Assembly (NCBI RefSeq): GCF_005047355.1
Contig: NZ_SUMC01000032.1
Coordinates: 42,140 to 106,139 of the forward strand
Reading direction: 5' to 3'
From: Actinacidiphila oryziradicis
Lineage (GTDB): Bacteria > Actinomycetota > Actinomycetes > Streptomycetales > Streptomycetaceae
DNA length: 64,000 nt
The notes below the pieces were generated by a model. That model worked only from the letters and a program-made list of their open reading frames with translations. It ran no database searches and had not been told where the DNA came from. Positions 18,376 to 27,287 of this stretch are shown piece by piece; within the stretch, counting starts at the first letter, position 1; the number at the start of each line of letters is the position of its first letter. The position numbers and the translations under genes were made by a program.

Positions 18376-19785
18376 CTATTCGCGTCCGCGGGAGATCTCG
18401 ACGTTCTCCAGGACGCCGAGCGCATCCGGCACCAGTACTGCGGCGGAGTAGTAGGCGGTGACCAGGTAGGAGATGATCGACTTCTCGTTGATGCCCATGA
18501 ACCGGACGGACAGGCTGGGTTCGAGCTCGTCCGGGATGCCGGTCTGGTGGAGACCGATGACGCCCTGGTCGTCCTCGCCGGTGCGGAGCACGAAGATGGA
18601 GCTGGTGCGCTCCTTGGTGATCGGGATCTTGTTGCAGGGCAGGATCGGCACGCCCCGCCAGGCCGGCACCTGGTTGCCGTGCAGCTCTACATGGTCGGGG
18701 TAGAGGCCCCGGGAGTTCATCTCGCGGCCGATGGCGGCGATGGTGCGGGGGTGGGCGAGGAAGAAGTGGGAGCTCCGGCGGCGGCTCAGCAGCTCGTCGA
18801 GGTCGTCCGGGGTCGGCGGGCCCGAGTGGGTCTGGATCCGCTGGTTGTACTCGGCGTTGTGCAGCAGGCCGAACTCGCGGTTGTTGATCAGCTCGTCCTC
18901 CTGGCGTTCGCGCAACGCCTCGACGGTGAGCCGCAGCTGCTGCTCGGTCTGGTTCATCGGCTTGTTGTAGAGGTCCGCCACCCGGGTGTGGACCCGGAGC
19001 ACGGTCTGGGCGACGCTCAGCTCGTACTCGCGCGGAGTGAGGTCGTAGTCGACGAAGGTGCCGGGGAGCTCGATCTCGCCGACATGGCCGGCCGACAGGG
19101 CGATCTCGGCCTCGCCGCGGGCGTTCTGCCGCTGCCGCGGGAGGGACAGGAACTCCAGGATGTGGGCCTGAAGGGCGGGCGAGCTGTCCAGGATCGCGGC
19201 GAACTCACTCCGGGGCAGAGCGAGGAGGGTGCCGCCGGTGGCGGCCTTGGCGGTGTACTCCCAGGTCGCGTCATCGCTGAGCAGGCTGCGCTCGCCGAAC
19301 CGGTCGCCGTCGCCGAGCACTCCGAGCCGGGTGGGCTCGCCGTACGGGCCGCTGCCGGTCTTCTGCACCCTGCCGTGCGCGAGCAGGTAGATGTGGTCGG
19401 CGGGGGTGCCCTTCTCGGTCAGTACGTCACCGGCCTGGAACTCTCGCTGGACGAAGCGCCCGGCGAGGGCCGTCAGCACATCCACGTCATCGAAACCGCG
19501 CAGCAGGGCCAGTTCGCCGAGCTCACGGGGGATGACCCGGACCTGGGATCCGGTCTTGACGAAGTCGATCCGGCCATCGCCGACGGTGTAGGTGAGCCGC
19601 CGGTTGACCCGGTAGGTGCCGCCCTCGGTCTGCACCCAGGGGAGCATCCTCAGCAGCCAGCGGGAGGTGATCTCCTGCATCTGCGGGGCGGACTTGGTGG
19701 TGGTTGCGAGGTTGCGTGCGGCGGCGGTGCCAAGGCTGAGCTGCTGTTGGGCCTGCTGCGCTTCGCTGCCTGCGTCTACCGACAT
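18376..19785 (-). CDS. Family 2B encapsulin shell protein with cyclic-nucleotide-binding domain (EshA/EshB-like)
   Basis: A 469-residue HK97-fold shell protein expected to self-assemble into a nanocompartment. The N-terminal arm and first shell part (~1-90) are followed by an inserted cyclic-nucleotide-binding domain (~93-205; FQAGDVLTEKG, FGERSLLSDDATWEYTAKA), then the remaining shell domain (LTPREYELSVAQTVLRVHTRVADL; FFLAHPRTIAAIGRE; SIFVLRTGEDDQGVIGLHQ; SVRFMGINEKSI). It starts at ATG 19785 behind AAGGAGA. In Streptomyces this family is best known beside 2-methylisoborneol synthase; here the partner is geosmin synthase. Ligand and cargo are inferred, not shown. Confidence 0.9.
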   Translation of the reverse strand: MSVDAGSEAQQAQQQLSLGTAAARNLATTTKSAPQMQEITSRWLLRMLPWVQTEGGTYRVNRRLTYTVGDGRIDFVKTGSQVRVIPRELGELALLRGFDDVDVLTALAGRFVQREFQAGDVLTEKGTPADHIYLLAHGRVQKTGSGPYGEPTRLGVLGDGDRFGERSLLSDDATWEYTAKAATGGTLLALPRSEFAAILDSSPALQAHILEFLSLPRQRQNARGEAEIALSAGHVGEIELPGTFVDYDLTPREYELSVAQTVLRVHTRVADLYNKPMNQTEQQLRLTVEALRERQEDELINNREFGLLHNAEYNQRIQTHSGPPTPDDLDELLSRRRSSHFFLAHPRTIAAIGREMNSRGLYPDHVELHGNQVPAWRGVPILPCNKIPITKERTSSIFVLRTGEDDQGVIGLHQTGIPDELEPSLSVRFMGINEKSIISYLVTAYYSAAVLVPDALGVLENVEISRGRE

Positions 19786-19926
19786 TCGCCGGGGTCTCCT
19801 TCGCGTGATGCGCCTGACGGCGCACTTACGAGGACCCGGCTCCCCGGGCGGGGAGGCACGGATCGCTCGCCGATCAATCAACGCTAAGCCGGGCCCCGGG
19901 GAGAGATCACTAGTAATTTGGTTATC

Positions 19927-19942
19927 TCACCAGATCCGGTGA
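19927..19942. promoter_or_regulatory. Candidate operator between encapsulin and pobA
   Basis: TCACC (19927-19931) and GGTGA (19938-19942) form an inverted repeat around six bases, in an unusually AT-rich part (about 19905-19945) of the 259-bp divergent intergenic region. It lies about 140 bp upstream of encapsulin and 100 bp upstream of pobA. No regulator gene is adjacent. Confidence 0.3.
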
Positions 19943-20044
19943 TTTGACGGACCTCGCGCTTAACGATCTTGGAGTTGGGATCAAGCCACCCCAGGGACGC
20001 GAGGGCCCTGCCACGCCTAGCCTGAACACCTGGAGGTGGCCAAA

Positions 20045-21241
20045 ATGGCTCAGGGGGCAACAGAATTGCGGGAGTCCACGACCGTCGTCGTCATCGGTGC
20101 GGGCCCTGCCGGGCTGACCGTCGCCAACCTGTTGCGGCGCTGCGGAATCGACTGCGTCGTCCTGGAGCGACGGGCCCGCGATCATGTGGAACAGCGCCAA
20201 CGGGCCGGCATCGTCGAAACCCGTGCCGTGCGCATGTTCCACGAATGGGGGCTGGCCGACCAGGTATTCGGCGGCATCCCGCTCTCCGGCTTCCTGGAGA
20301 TCCGCATAGCCGGCGAGAGCCACCTGCTCTCGCAGGACGACGGCTCCGAGGGGCCGCCCGCCCGCCTCTGCCCGCAGCAGGTCCTGGTCCAGAACCTGCT
20401 CTCGACCTACGTCGCCGACGGCGGCGACCTGCGCTTCGAGGCCGCCGACGTATCCCTGCACGATCTGACCGGGGAGCGCGCCACCGTCCGCTACCGCGAC
20501 CCCTCCGGCGCCGCCCGTGCCATCGACTGCGCCTTCGTCGCCGGCTGCGACGGGGACCACGGCGTCAGCCGCGCCAGCATCCCCGACGGTGTTCTCACCG
20601 CCTATCCCTTCGACCACGGCATCGCCTGGCTCACCGTCCTCGCCGACGCCCCGCCCTCGGTCCATCCCCTCATGGCCGTCAGCCCGCACGGCTTCGCCGC
20701 CCACTTCGCCCGGGGCCCCCGCGCCAGCCGCTTCTACCTCCAGTGCCCGCCCGACGACCACCCCGACGCCTGGCCGGACGACCGCGTCTGGTCCCAGCTG
20801 CGCGCCCGCCTCGGCGACCCGGCCCTCGTCTCCGGCCCGATCACCGAACGCGAGCTCTTCCAACTCCGCAGCATCGTCCACGACCCCATGGACCACGGCC
20901 GGCTCTTCCTGGTCGGCGACGCCGCCCACATCGTCTCCCCCATGGGCGGCAAGGGCATGAACCTCGCCCTCTACGACGCCGAGGTCTTCGCGCACGCCGT
21001 GTCCGACTTCCTGCACCACAACGACGACACCGGCCTCCGCTCCTACTCCCCCCGCTGCCTCCGCCGCGTCTGGAACGACCAGGAGTTCTCCCACTGGCTG
21101 ACCCAGACCCTCCACGACGCCGGCGACCACCCCCTCGCCGGCCCCTTCCGCCACGGCCTCGCCCGCGCCCGCCTGGACCGCCTCACCACCTCCCCCACCG
21201 CCGCCCGCGCCTTCGCCGAACTCATGGCCGGACTCGCCTGA
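20045..21241 (+). CDS. pobA: 4-hydroxybenzoate 3-monooxygenase PobA
   Basis: FAD monooxygenase hydroxylating 4-hydroxybenzoate to protocatechuate, which feeds the beta-ketoadipate pathway. The 398-residue protein has the FAD fold VVVIGAGPAGLTVANLLRR, the QRQRAGIVETRAVRMF segment typical of PobA, the DG motif AGCDGDHGVSR and the GD motif FLVGDAAHIVSPMGGKGMNLAL. Length fits the Pseudomonas-type enzyme (394). The ATG at 20045 is eight bases after GGAGG. No pca genes flank it. The downstream methyltransferase gene follows by 22 bp. Confidence 0.92.
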   Translation: MAQGATELRESTTVVVIGAGPAGLTVANLLRRCGIDCVVLERRARDHVEQRQRAGIVETRAVRMFHEWGLADQVFGGIPLSGFLEIRIAGESHLLSQDDGSEGPPARLCPQQVLVQNLLSTYVADGGDLRFEAADVSLHDLTGERATVRYRDPSGAARAIDCAFVAGCDGDHGVSRASIPDGVLTAYPFDHGIAWLTVLADAPPSVHPLMAVSPHGFAAHFARGPRASRFYLQCPPDDHPDAWPDDRVWSQLRARLGDPALVSGPITERELFQLRSIVHDPMDHGRLFLVGDAAHIVSPMGGKGMNLALYDAEVFAHAVSDFLHHNDDTGLRSYSPRCLRRVWNDQEFSHWLTQTLHDAGDHPLAGPFRHGLARARLDRLTTSPTAARAFAELMAGLA

Positions 21242-21263
21242 AAGGGGACTACTGCCCCCGGCT

Positions 21264-21926
21264 ATGACCGAACCCGCCTACCTGCACGCCACCCGGGCGG
21301 CCTACGACACCGTCGCCGCCGACTACGCCGAGCTCTTGCTCACCGAACTCGCGGCCAAGCCGCTGGACCGCGCGATGCTTGCCGCGTTCGCCGAACTCGT
21401 GCAGCCCGCCGGCCTCGGCCCGGTCGCCGATCTCGGATGCGGCCCCGGCCGTGTGACGGCTCACCTGCACTCTCTCGGCTTGACCGCCTTCGGCATCGAC
21501 CTGTCGCCGGAAATGGTCGCGGTGGCCCGCCGGACGTATCCGGACCTGCGGTTCGACCACGGTTCGATGACCGCGCTGGACCTGAAGGACGGCAGTCTGG
21601 GCGGCATCGTCGCCTGGTACTCCATCATCCACACACCACCGGAGCACCTGCCGGTGATATTCGCCGAGTTCGACCGGGTGCTGGCCCCGGGCGGCCATCT
21701 GCTGCTGGCCTTCCAGGTCGGCGACGAGCCCCGGCACCTGGAGCACGCCTACGGCCACGCGATATCGCTCGTCGCCTACCGGCTGTCGCCCGACCATGTC
21801 GCCGAGCAGTTGAGCCAGGCCGGGCTTGTCGAGGCCGCCCGGTTGGTGCGCGAACCCACTGAGAGGGAGAAGCCCAGCCAGGGCCAGCAGGCCTTTCTCC
21901 TGTTTCGCAAACCGGAAGGGTCGTAG
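21264..21926 (+). CDS. Class I SAM-dependent methyltransferase
   Basis: A 220-residue methyltransferase with the SAM-binding VADLGCGPGRVTAHL near residue 53, the acidic AFGIDLSPEMV strand and a LAPGGHLLLAF motif. The substrate is unknown. It lies 22 bp after pobA on the same strand, so could be co-transcribed, and is followed by a strong hairpin. Confidence 0.88.
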   Translation: MTEPAYLHATRAAYDTVAADYAELLLTELAAKPLDRAMLAAFAELVQPAGLGPVADLGCGPGRVTAHLHSLGLTAFGIDLSPEMVAVARRTYPDLRFDHGSMTALDLKDGSLGGIVAWYSIIHTPPEHLPVIFAEFDRVLAPGGHLLLAFQVGDEPRHLEHAYGHAISLVAYRLSPDHVAEQLSQAGLVEAARLVREPTEREKPSQGQQAFLLFRKPEGS

Positions 21927-21942
21927 CCACCGATAAGACGCA

Positions 21943-21976
21943 CGGCGTCCCGGACCTTGAACGGTCCGGGACGCCG
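21943..21976. terminator. Bidirectional hairpin terminator
   Basis: A perfect 14-bp stem (21943-21956 CGGCGTCCCGGACC pairing with 21963-21976) and a six-base loop sit between the convergent methyltransferase and phosphodiesterase genes. It probably ends both transcripts. Confidence 0.85.
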
Positions 21977-21993
21977 GGACGCCGCGGGGTGCG

Positions 21994-23655
21994 TCAGCGG
22001 GTCGGCAGCACCTGGGTGTGCTCCTGGCGTACGGCCTGCAGGGAGCGCGGGTCAAGGCCGAGGAGGCTCAGGATCGTCGGGGCGATCTGCTTGGTCTGCA
22101 CCTTGGCGGCGTCACGCACACCGCTCGGGGCGGAGGCGCCGGACACGACCAGGGGGACGCTGAGGTCGTCGGAGTGGGCGCCGCCGTGCTCGGCGACCTT
22201 CCCGGTGCCGCCGGTGTAGACGACGCCGTACTGCGCGATGCCGAAGATGTCCGGGACGCGGGCGTCGCCGGCCTTGACGCCGAAGTAGTCGGCGGCGGCC
22301 TTGCCGGCGTAGACCTTGCTCAGGCCGCCGTGGGTGAAGGCCTTGGGCTTGGCGTTGATGTCGGTGCCGGTGCCGCTCTGCGCCAGCAGGTACTTCTTGG
22401 CGAAGTCGGTGGCGGCCTTGGAGCGGTCGTTCAGCCAGAGCAGCATGCCATCGTCATCGACCGAGTGCGCCACCAGGGCGCCGGCCGTGGGATGGACCTT
22501 CTTCCAGGCCGCGTTGAGGCCGTCCAGCAGCGGGCCGTCGTCGACCCGGGTCAGCGCGGCGGGGTCGGTGGGCGACTGGCCGTGCTTGGCCGACAGGATG
22601 ATCGTGGTGCTGCCGGCCAGATGCTGCTTGCTGATCTCGGCGGTCAGCGCGCCGATCTCCGCGTTGACGAAGTCCAGGTTCTTCGACAGGAGCGGGCCGG
22701 GCACGTTCTTCGAGGTGTAGCCGCCCTTGAGGCCTTCCGAGGTGGGCAGCTTCTGCGCGGTGGAGACCGACTGGAAGTTCAGGCCGAAGATGGCCGGGGT
22801 GCCGACCTTGTGGGCGCGGCTGTGGTCGTAGCCGTCGATCTCGTTGAGGACGGCCTGCACCTTGTAGTTGTCGTACTGCTCGGTGGCCTTGTTGTCCATG
22901 CTCCAGTCGTTCCCGGCGGCGTAGCCGAGTGCGTCGCTGTTGATCTCCGGCGCGAACAGGTCCTGGATGCCGGTGCCCGAGGGGCCGCTGAGGATGTCGT
23001 AGGCGGCGTGCTTGTCCGACCACGCGGTCCGCAGACCCGCTTGGCGGGCCACCTCGAAGATCGTGTTCACCTTCAGGTACGAGTGCGGGTAGACCGGCTT
23101 GCAGGTCTTGGGATCGACCGGCAGCTTGGAGGGATCGATCAGGCTCACCGGGCTGCCCGTCATCGACAGGATGCTGTTCGGCAGGCCCTTGAGGCCCTGG
23201 CCGGCGTCGATGGAGGCCTTGTTCTTGTCCAGGTCCTCCGTGAGGTCCACCTCGGCACCGGGCTTTACGCCCTTGCAGTTGGTGGTCCCCGCGGGCAGCA
23301 GCGCCGCGTTGTAGGTGTCGTCGTAGTAGACGCCCGTGGTGCCGGGACTGCCTCCGGTCGCCTGGGCGACCATGCCGGGGAAGGAGTCGGAGGGCGTCGT
23401 GGTCTTGGCGTTGGTGTACTCCACACCGCTGCCGACCAGACGGGCCAGCGCCGACTTCGGGTTCCTGGATACGTACCAGGCCAGGTCCGACTGGTGCAGA
23501 CCGTCGACGGAGACCAGCAGCACATGCTTGGTGGCTGACCGCTGGTGCGTGGCGGTCGAAGCAGAGGCGAAGGCGGAGGTCTGGGTGACAGTCGCACCGG
23601 CCAGGATTCCGGCGACACCGAGTAGGGCGGCGGGCCTGACAGAACGGCGGGTCAT
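21994..23655 (-). CDS. Secreted alkaline-phosphatase-superfamily phosphodiesterase
   Basis: A 553-residue exported enzyme of the nucleotide pyrophosphatase/phosphodiesterase type. A signal peptide is clear (MTRRSVRPAALLGVAGILAG, with cleavage probably near ASA at ~30). HVLLVSVDGLHQSDL holds the first metal Asp, TTTPSDSFPGMVAQ the nucleophile region, and ILSAKHGQSP and AEHGGAHSDDLSVPLVV the later metal His/Asp residues. It may scavenge phosphate or hydrolyse phosphodiesters outside the cell. Substrate is not readable from sequence. The gene stands alone with its own upstream inverted repeats. Confidence 0.85.
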   Translation of the reverse strand: MTRRSVRPAALLGVAGILAGATVTQTSAFASASTATHQRSATKHVLLVSVDGLHQSDLAWYVSRNPKSALARLVGSGVEYTNAKTTTPSDSFPGMVAQATGGSPGTTGVYYDDTYNAALLPAGTTNCKGVKPGAEVDLTEDLDKNKASIDAGQGLKGLPNSILSMTGSPVSLIDPSKLPVDPKTCKPVYPHSYLKVNTIFEVARQAGLRTAWSDKHAAYDILSGPSGTGIQDLFAPEINSDALGYAAGNDWSMDNKATEQYDNYKVQAVLNEIDGYDHSRAHKVGTPAIFGLNFQSVSTAQKLPTSEGLKGGYTSKNVPGPLLSKNLDFVNAEIGALTAEISKQHLAGSTTIILSAKHGQSPTDPAALTRVDDGPLLDGLNAAWKKVHPTAGALVAHSVDDDGMLLWLNDRSKAATDFAKKYLLAQSGTGTDINAKPKAFTHGGLSKVYAGKAAADYFGVKAGDARVPDIFGIAQYGVVYTGGTGKVAEHGGAHSDDLSVPLVVSGASAPSGVRDAAKVQTKQIAPTILSLLGLDPRSLQAVRQEHTQVLPTR

Positions 23656-23667
23656 GGTGTCTCCTGG

Positions 23668-23725
23668 CTACTCACAGTACAAGCGGTTGCTGTTGTGGTT
23701 ATGAGTAGCGGCCTCTTTTGTACTG
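23668..23725 (-). promoter_or_regulatory. Nested inverted repeats upstream of the phosphodiesterase
   Basis: CTACTCA (23668-23674) pairs with TGAGTAG (23702-23708), and CAGTACAA (23675-23682) pairs with TTGTACTG (23718-23725). They lie 13-70 bp before the start codon, where an operator or leader stem would act. No known consensus was matched. Confidence 0.35.
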
Positions 23726-23899
23726 AGAGCGGCGCGCATGTGAACGCACGGCCAACGAGCGGTCGGGTCTTCCCCAAGTAAGGACGGTGCCCGCGGTCAT
23801 GGGACCGGGATACCGGGATACCGGGCCCGGCGCGGCCGGCACGGCGTGGTGCGTGCCGGCCGCCGCGGGGGCGGGCCGTCGTTCAGATGGGTCGAGGAG

Positions 23900-24901
23900 T
23901 CAGACGAGGCGCTTGCGGCCCCACACGAAGATGAACACCGTGATGGCGGCGGTGAGGGCGAGCAGAATGGAGGCGCCCAGCCACTGCATGGAGGACATCT
24001 GGGAGTAGGGGATGTACTCGACCGACCAGCCGACGATCCCCTTCTGCTGCACGCAGGCCGCATGCGCCTTGTCCGTCGGCGAGTTGGCGCAGGTGCTCCA
24101 GCCGTAGAGCTTTTCGGAGGCGGTGGTGAACCATTGGTCCACCTCGTAAGCGGCGTTGGGCAGCGTCGCGTCGTGCTCGACGCCCTTGTTGGTGGTCAGC
24201 GTGACGACGTTCCCGAGGTCCGGCCGGATGTACGACCAGATGATCTGCACGGCGACGGCGAAGCCGAAGGTGACGACCATGGACAGCAGGGTGCGGCGCA
24301 GCAGCATGCCGATCGCGACGCCGCCGACCATGGTGAACAGGGTGAGCGCCACCGGCACGGGTCCGCTGTTGTCGAAGCCGGAGCCGTCGGTCCAGAAAAG
24401 GACGTTGGCGTCGGTCCGGACCGGCGCCCACCACCAGGTGAACACGGTGGAGATCGCGGCGGTGCCCACGACGACCACGAGGACGGTGACACCGAGCTTC
24501 GTGGCGAGCCAGCGGACCCGGCTCACGGACTGGGAGGTCACCAGCTTGGCGTGGCCGTTCTCCAGGTCGCCCGCGATCAGTGGCGCGCCGATGAAGACAC
24601 CGATCAGGATGGGGAGGAAGCCGAGAGCGGATGCGGTTTCGAGCAGCGGGCGGTGGCTGAGCTTCATGTCCCAGTTGCTCGACGCCTTCGGATGGGGCCA
24701 GCCGGGGACGCCGTTGAGGAAGTCCATCATCTGCCCGCGCTGGTAGACCATCCAGGCGACGGAGAGGACGGTGCCGGCGATGAGGGTCCAGAAGGCGGCC
24801 CGGTGCTGGCGCCAGACCAGCCAGTTCAGGCCGCTGAGGCGGGGGCCGCGGCGGGCGGCCTCGGTGGTGACCGGGGAGGGGGTGCTGGTCAGGGTGCTCA
24901 T
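23900..24901 (-). CDS. ABC transporter permease
   Basis: A 333-residue membrane protein with about six hydrophobic segments (first at AAFWTLIAGTVLSVAWMVY, last at WLGASILLALTAAITVFIFVW) and a large extracytoplasmic region around 230-300 with two Cys. It is the membrane partner of the ATPase encoded just upstream, which it overlaps by four bases. YtrA-type loci of this layout respond to cell-envelope stress in other Gram-positives; the substrate here is unknown. Confidence 0.85.
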   Translation of the reverse strand: MSTLTSTPSPVTTEAARRGPRLSGLNWLVWRQHRAAFWTLIAGTVLSVAWMVYQRGQMMDFLNGVPGWPHPKASSNWDMKLSHRPLLETASALGFLPILIGVFIGAPLIAGDLENGHAKLVTSQSVSRVRWLATKLGVTVLVVVVGTAAISTVFTWWWAPVRTDANVLFWTDGSGFDNSGPVPVALTLFTMVGGVAIGMLLRRTLLSMVVTFGFAVAVQIIWSYIRPDLGNVVTLTTNKGVEHDATLPNAAYEVDQWFTTASEKLYGWSTCANSPTDKAHAACVQQKGIVGWSVEYIPYSQMSSMQWLGASILLALTAAITVFIFVWGRKRLV

Positions 24902-25857
24902 GCCGCAACCGCCTTCGCGACGGCCCGGTCGCTGGCCTGGGCGCTCGGGGTGATCAGGGGAGGGGCCTGCGGTGAGCGCAAGTAGGCGAGCAGGAGTTCC
25001 TCCAGGTTCGGGGAGTCGGCCTGCCAGTCGCCGTCGATCGGTCCGTCGGGGCGTACCAGCGCGGTGATCTGACGTCCGCTGGTACGGGATTCGACGATGG
25101 TGTGGGGCGCGAGGGCGGCCGGGACGCCGTCGCCGTCGCGGCGGGCTCCGTTGAGCAGGGTGTGGGCGGCGAGCAGTTCGTCCACCTCACCGGCCAGGCG
25201 CAGTCCGCCGTCGGCGATGACCAGCAGGTAGTCGCAGACGTCCTCCAGTTCGCTGACCATGTGGGTGGACATCAGCACGGTGGTGCCGTGCTCGGCGGCC
25301 TCCGCCATGACGGTGCCCATCATTTCGTGGCGCACCAGCGGGTCGAGGTCGGACATCGGCTCGTCGAGCAGGAGCAGGTCGGGGCGCTTGCCGAAGGCGA
25401 GGGCGAACGCCACCCGGGTGCGCTGCCCGCCGGAGAGGGTGCCGATCTTCGCGTCCAAGGGCACATTGCCCGCGCGGACGATGCTCTCGGCAGCCCGCTG
25501 GTCCCAGCCGGGGTTCAACTCCCCTCCCATGCGCAGGGTCTCGGCCACGGTGAAGCGGCGGAAGAGCGGCTTCTCCTGGGCGAGGAACGCGGTGCGGTGG
25601 TTGGCCTCCTTGGACTCCGGGGCCGCGCCGAACACCCGCAGGGAGCCCGCGGTCGGCTCCAGCAGGTGCGCCGCGATGTTCAGCAGGGTGGTCTTGCCGG
25701 CCCCGTTCGGGCCCACCAGCCCGCAGATCCGCCCCGCCGGCAGCCGGAAGGAGCAGTCCCGCAGGGCCCAGCCCCGCCGGTACTTCTTTCCGACGCCGTA
25801 GGCCTCTATCGCGGAGCCCTCGCCCGGCTCCCCGAAGCCGGTCCCGTTGCTACTCAT
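24898..25857 (-). CDS. ABC transporter ATP-binding protein
   Basis: A 319-residue ATPase with Walker A GLVGPNGAGKTTLLN near residue 47, the Q-loop FLAQEKPLF, signature LSGGQRTRVAFALAF, Walker B LLLLDEPMSDLD and switch His in VLMSTHMV. The C-terminal ~100 residues are a non-conserved regulatory tail. It overlaps the GntR gene upstream (8 bp) and the permease gene downstream (4 bp): a tightly coupled three-gene unit. Confidence 0.93.
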   Translation of the reverse strand: MSSNGTGFGEPGEGSAIEAYGVGKKYRRGWALRDCSFRLPAGRICGLVGPNGAGKTTLLNIAAHLLEPTAGSLRVFGAAPESKEANHRTAFLAQEKPLFRRFTVAETLRMGGELNPGWDQRAAESIVRAGNVPLDAKIGTLSGGQRTRVAFALAFGKRPDLLLLDEPMSDLDPLVRHEMMGTVMAEAAEHGTTVLMSTHMVSELEDVCDYLLVIADGGLRLAGEVDELLAAHTLLNGARRDGDGVPAALAPHTIVESRTSGRQITALVRPDGPIDGDWQADSPNLEELLLAYLRSPQAPPLITPSAQASDRAVAKAVAA

Positions 25858-26284
25858 CTGTACTCCTAGCTCCCAACGTTTCCGCGTTTCCGGCGGCCGC
25901 CGTGGTCCCGGCGTACCGCTTCTCCAGCACCGACGTGACCAGCGCGATCACGTCCTCCCGCTCCAGGCCCGCCTCACGAGCCCGGGCCATCCACACCTCC
26001 AGCTCCCCCCGCAGCGGCGAGTCCGCCCCCGCCTGGGGGCGGGCCAGCGACCGCCGCACGAAAGTGCCCAGTCCGGGGCGCGGCTCAACCAGGCCCTCCC
26101 GTTCCAGCTCGCGGTACGCCTTGAGCGTCGTGTTCGGGTTGACCGCGCAGGTCTCCGCGACCTCCTTGGCGGTCGGCAGCCGGTCTCCCGGCACCAGAAC
26201 GCCCAGGCGCAGGGCCTGCTTGGTCTGCTGGACGATCTGCTGGTAGGCGGCGACGCCGCTCCGTCTGTCGATACGGAACTCCAA
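25850..26284 (-). CDS. GntR-family (YtrA type) transcriptional regulator
   Basis: A 144-residue repressor with a GntR winged helix (YQQIVQQTKQALRLGVLVPGDRLPTAKEVAETCAVNPNTTLKAYRELEREGLV) and a short helical C-terminus, as in YtrA rather than full-length GntR proteins. It very likely controls its own ABC operon. The only in-frame start that keeps the family N-terminus (EFRIDRRSG) is TTG 26284, and the AAGGAGG ribosome site ends just one base before it, an abnormally short spacing that may lower translation. Confidence 0.9.
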   Translation of the reverse strand: MEFRIDRRSGVAAYQQIVQQTKQALRLGVLVPGDRLPTAKEVAETCAVNPNTTLKAYRELEREGLVEPRPGLGTFVRRSLARPQAGADSPLRGELEVWMARAREAGLEREDVIALVTSVLEKRYAGTTAAAGNAETLGARSTDE

Positions 26285-26302
26285 CCTCCTTCACCACCCT
26301 TT

Positions 26303-26320
26303 AGCTACTTGATTAGTGGA
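26303..26320 (-). promoter_or_regulatory. Probable YtrA-type operator
   Basis: An AT-rich, imperfect dyad (AGCTACTTGATTAGTGGA) lies 18-36 bp upstream of the GntR gene. Its position and base composition, unlike the flanks, suggest autoregulation. The exact half-sites are uncertain. Confidence 0.45.
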
Positions 26321-26367
26321 ATGAGGATGGAGGCCGGACCGCGGACCTGTCAAGCGGGCAGCAGAAA

Positions 26368-26399
26368 GCCCCCTCCGTGGACGTGGTCACGGAGGGGGC
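26368..26399 (-). terminator. Hairpin terminator after the DPBB protein gene
   Basis: GCCCCCTCCGTG (26368-26379) pairs perfectly with 26388-26399 around an eight-base loop, 34-65 bp past the stop codon at 26433 of the minus-strand gene. Confidence 0.8.
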
Positions 26400-26432
26400 A
26401 AGGGACGCAGGAGCCGGCGCCGTCTCCGTCCC

Positions 26433-27071
26433 CTATCCCACGCGCTGAATCAGTGCCCGCCGGATGAGGAACTTGCCGGGCTCACGAACCTGCTCGAAGG
26501 CCGCGTTGTTCAGCAGTGCGCAACTCCCGGAGACCGACGTAACGGTGACCACCGTCGACTTGTTGTTGTCCAGGTTCGTCACCTTGAGCTTGGTTCCCTG
26601 CGGGAACTGGTTGCTGGACGCGGCCGGGGCCCCAGCCTCACCGGAGAGCGTCACCGTAGAGCCGGGGCAGACCACGTTTCCGGCCGGCGCGACGGATGCG
26701 GACCGCGAGGCGGCCGACGCACCAGGGACGGACGGCGAGGCGGCCGACGGGGTGGCCGCCCGCGTGGCCGATGCGACGGCGGAAGGCTGTGCGCCCGCGA
26801 CCGCTGGGCAGCCGGACGCCTTGAGCTGAACTCCGATCTGCGCGATCACGGCTTCCCGGTTGGCTATCCGGGCAGCCGAGAGGGCATCCGGATGGGCCCG
26901 CTGATCGGCGATGAAGTTCTGGTTGTTCCGCACCGCGGTGTCCAGTCCGTCGCAGACGACCGACGCGTTGCTGGTTCCTGTCGTGACGATCGCGATACCC
27001 CCGGCAAGCGCAGCCGCGCCGACAAGTGCCACTGCCTTGTTCCTACGGCTCAGCGTCCTCTTTCGCGTCAT
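26433..27071 (-). CDS. Secreted double-psi beta-barrel (RlpA/expansin-like) protein
   Basis: A 212-residue exported protein. It has a signal peptide (basic TRKRTLSRRNK, then VALVGAAALAGGIAIV), a helical region with VCDGLDTAVRNNQNFIADQRAHP, a Ser/Ala/Pro linker of ~45 residues and a C-terminal ~85-residue double-psi beta-barrel fold (FPQGTKLKVTNLDNNKSTVV; AAFEQVREPGKFLIRRALI). Catalytic RlpA residues are not obvious, so it may bind cell wall rather than cut it. ATG 27071 is used because the upstream frame lacks a signal peptide. An 11-bp repeat array lies 111 bp upstream. Confidence 0.75.
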   Translation of the reverse strand: MTRKRTLSRRNKAVALVGAAALAGGIAIVTTGTSNASVVCDGLDTAVRNNQNFIADQRAHPDALSAARIANREAVIAQIGVQLKASGCPAVAGAQPSAVASATRAATPSAASPSVPGASAASRSASVAPAGNVVCPGSTVTLSGEAGAPAASSNQFPQGTKLKVTNLDNNKSTVVTVTSVSGSCALLNNAAFEQVREPGKFLIRRALIQRVG

Positions 27072-27181
27072 GTGCGACTCGATGTCCTTTCGTGAGACCA
27101 GCCGTACGCAATTCGTGTCAGCAACCGTTACGGAGTGGCTGGGAAGATCCCTCAGCGCGGATGTCACTCAAGACCGGCTTG

Positions 27182-27220
27182 AAGCTGCCTTAAGGCTGCC
27201 TTGAGGCTGCCTTGAGGCAG
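27182..27220 (-). repeat. 11-bp direct repeats upstream of the DPBB gene
   Basis: Units AAGCTGCCTTA (27182-27192), AGGCTGCCTTG (27193-27203) and AGGCTGCCTTG (27204-27214), then a partial AGGCAG. One-helical-turn spacing is typical of operators for OmpR/PhoP- or SARP-type activators. Confidence 0.6.
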
Positions 27221-27287
27221 AATCACGCCAACTAGGAGAAAAGGGCACCTGTTGCCACGACGGGAACCACCCATCGGTCAGGCGGTG

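Noticed and set aside
22018..23538. 506-codon plus-strand frame antisense to the phosphodiesterase
   Set aside because: It mirrors a clear secreted enzyme with signal peptide and metal motifs; the frame is Gly/Val/Arg-rich shadow sequence.
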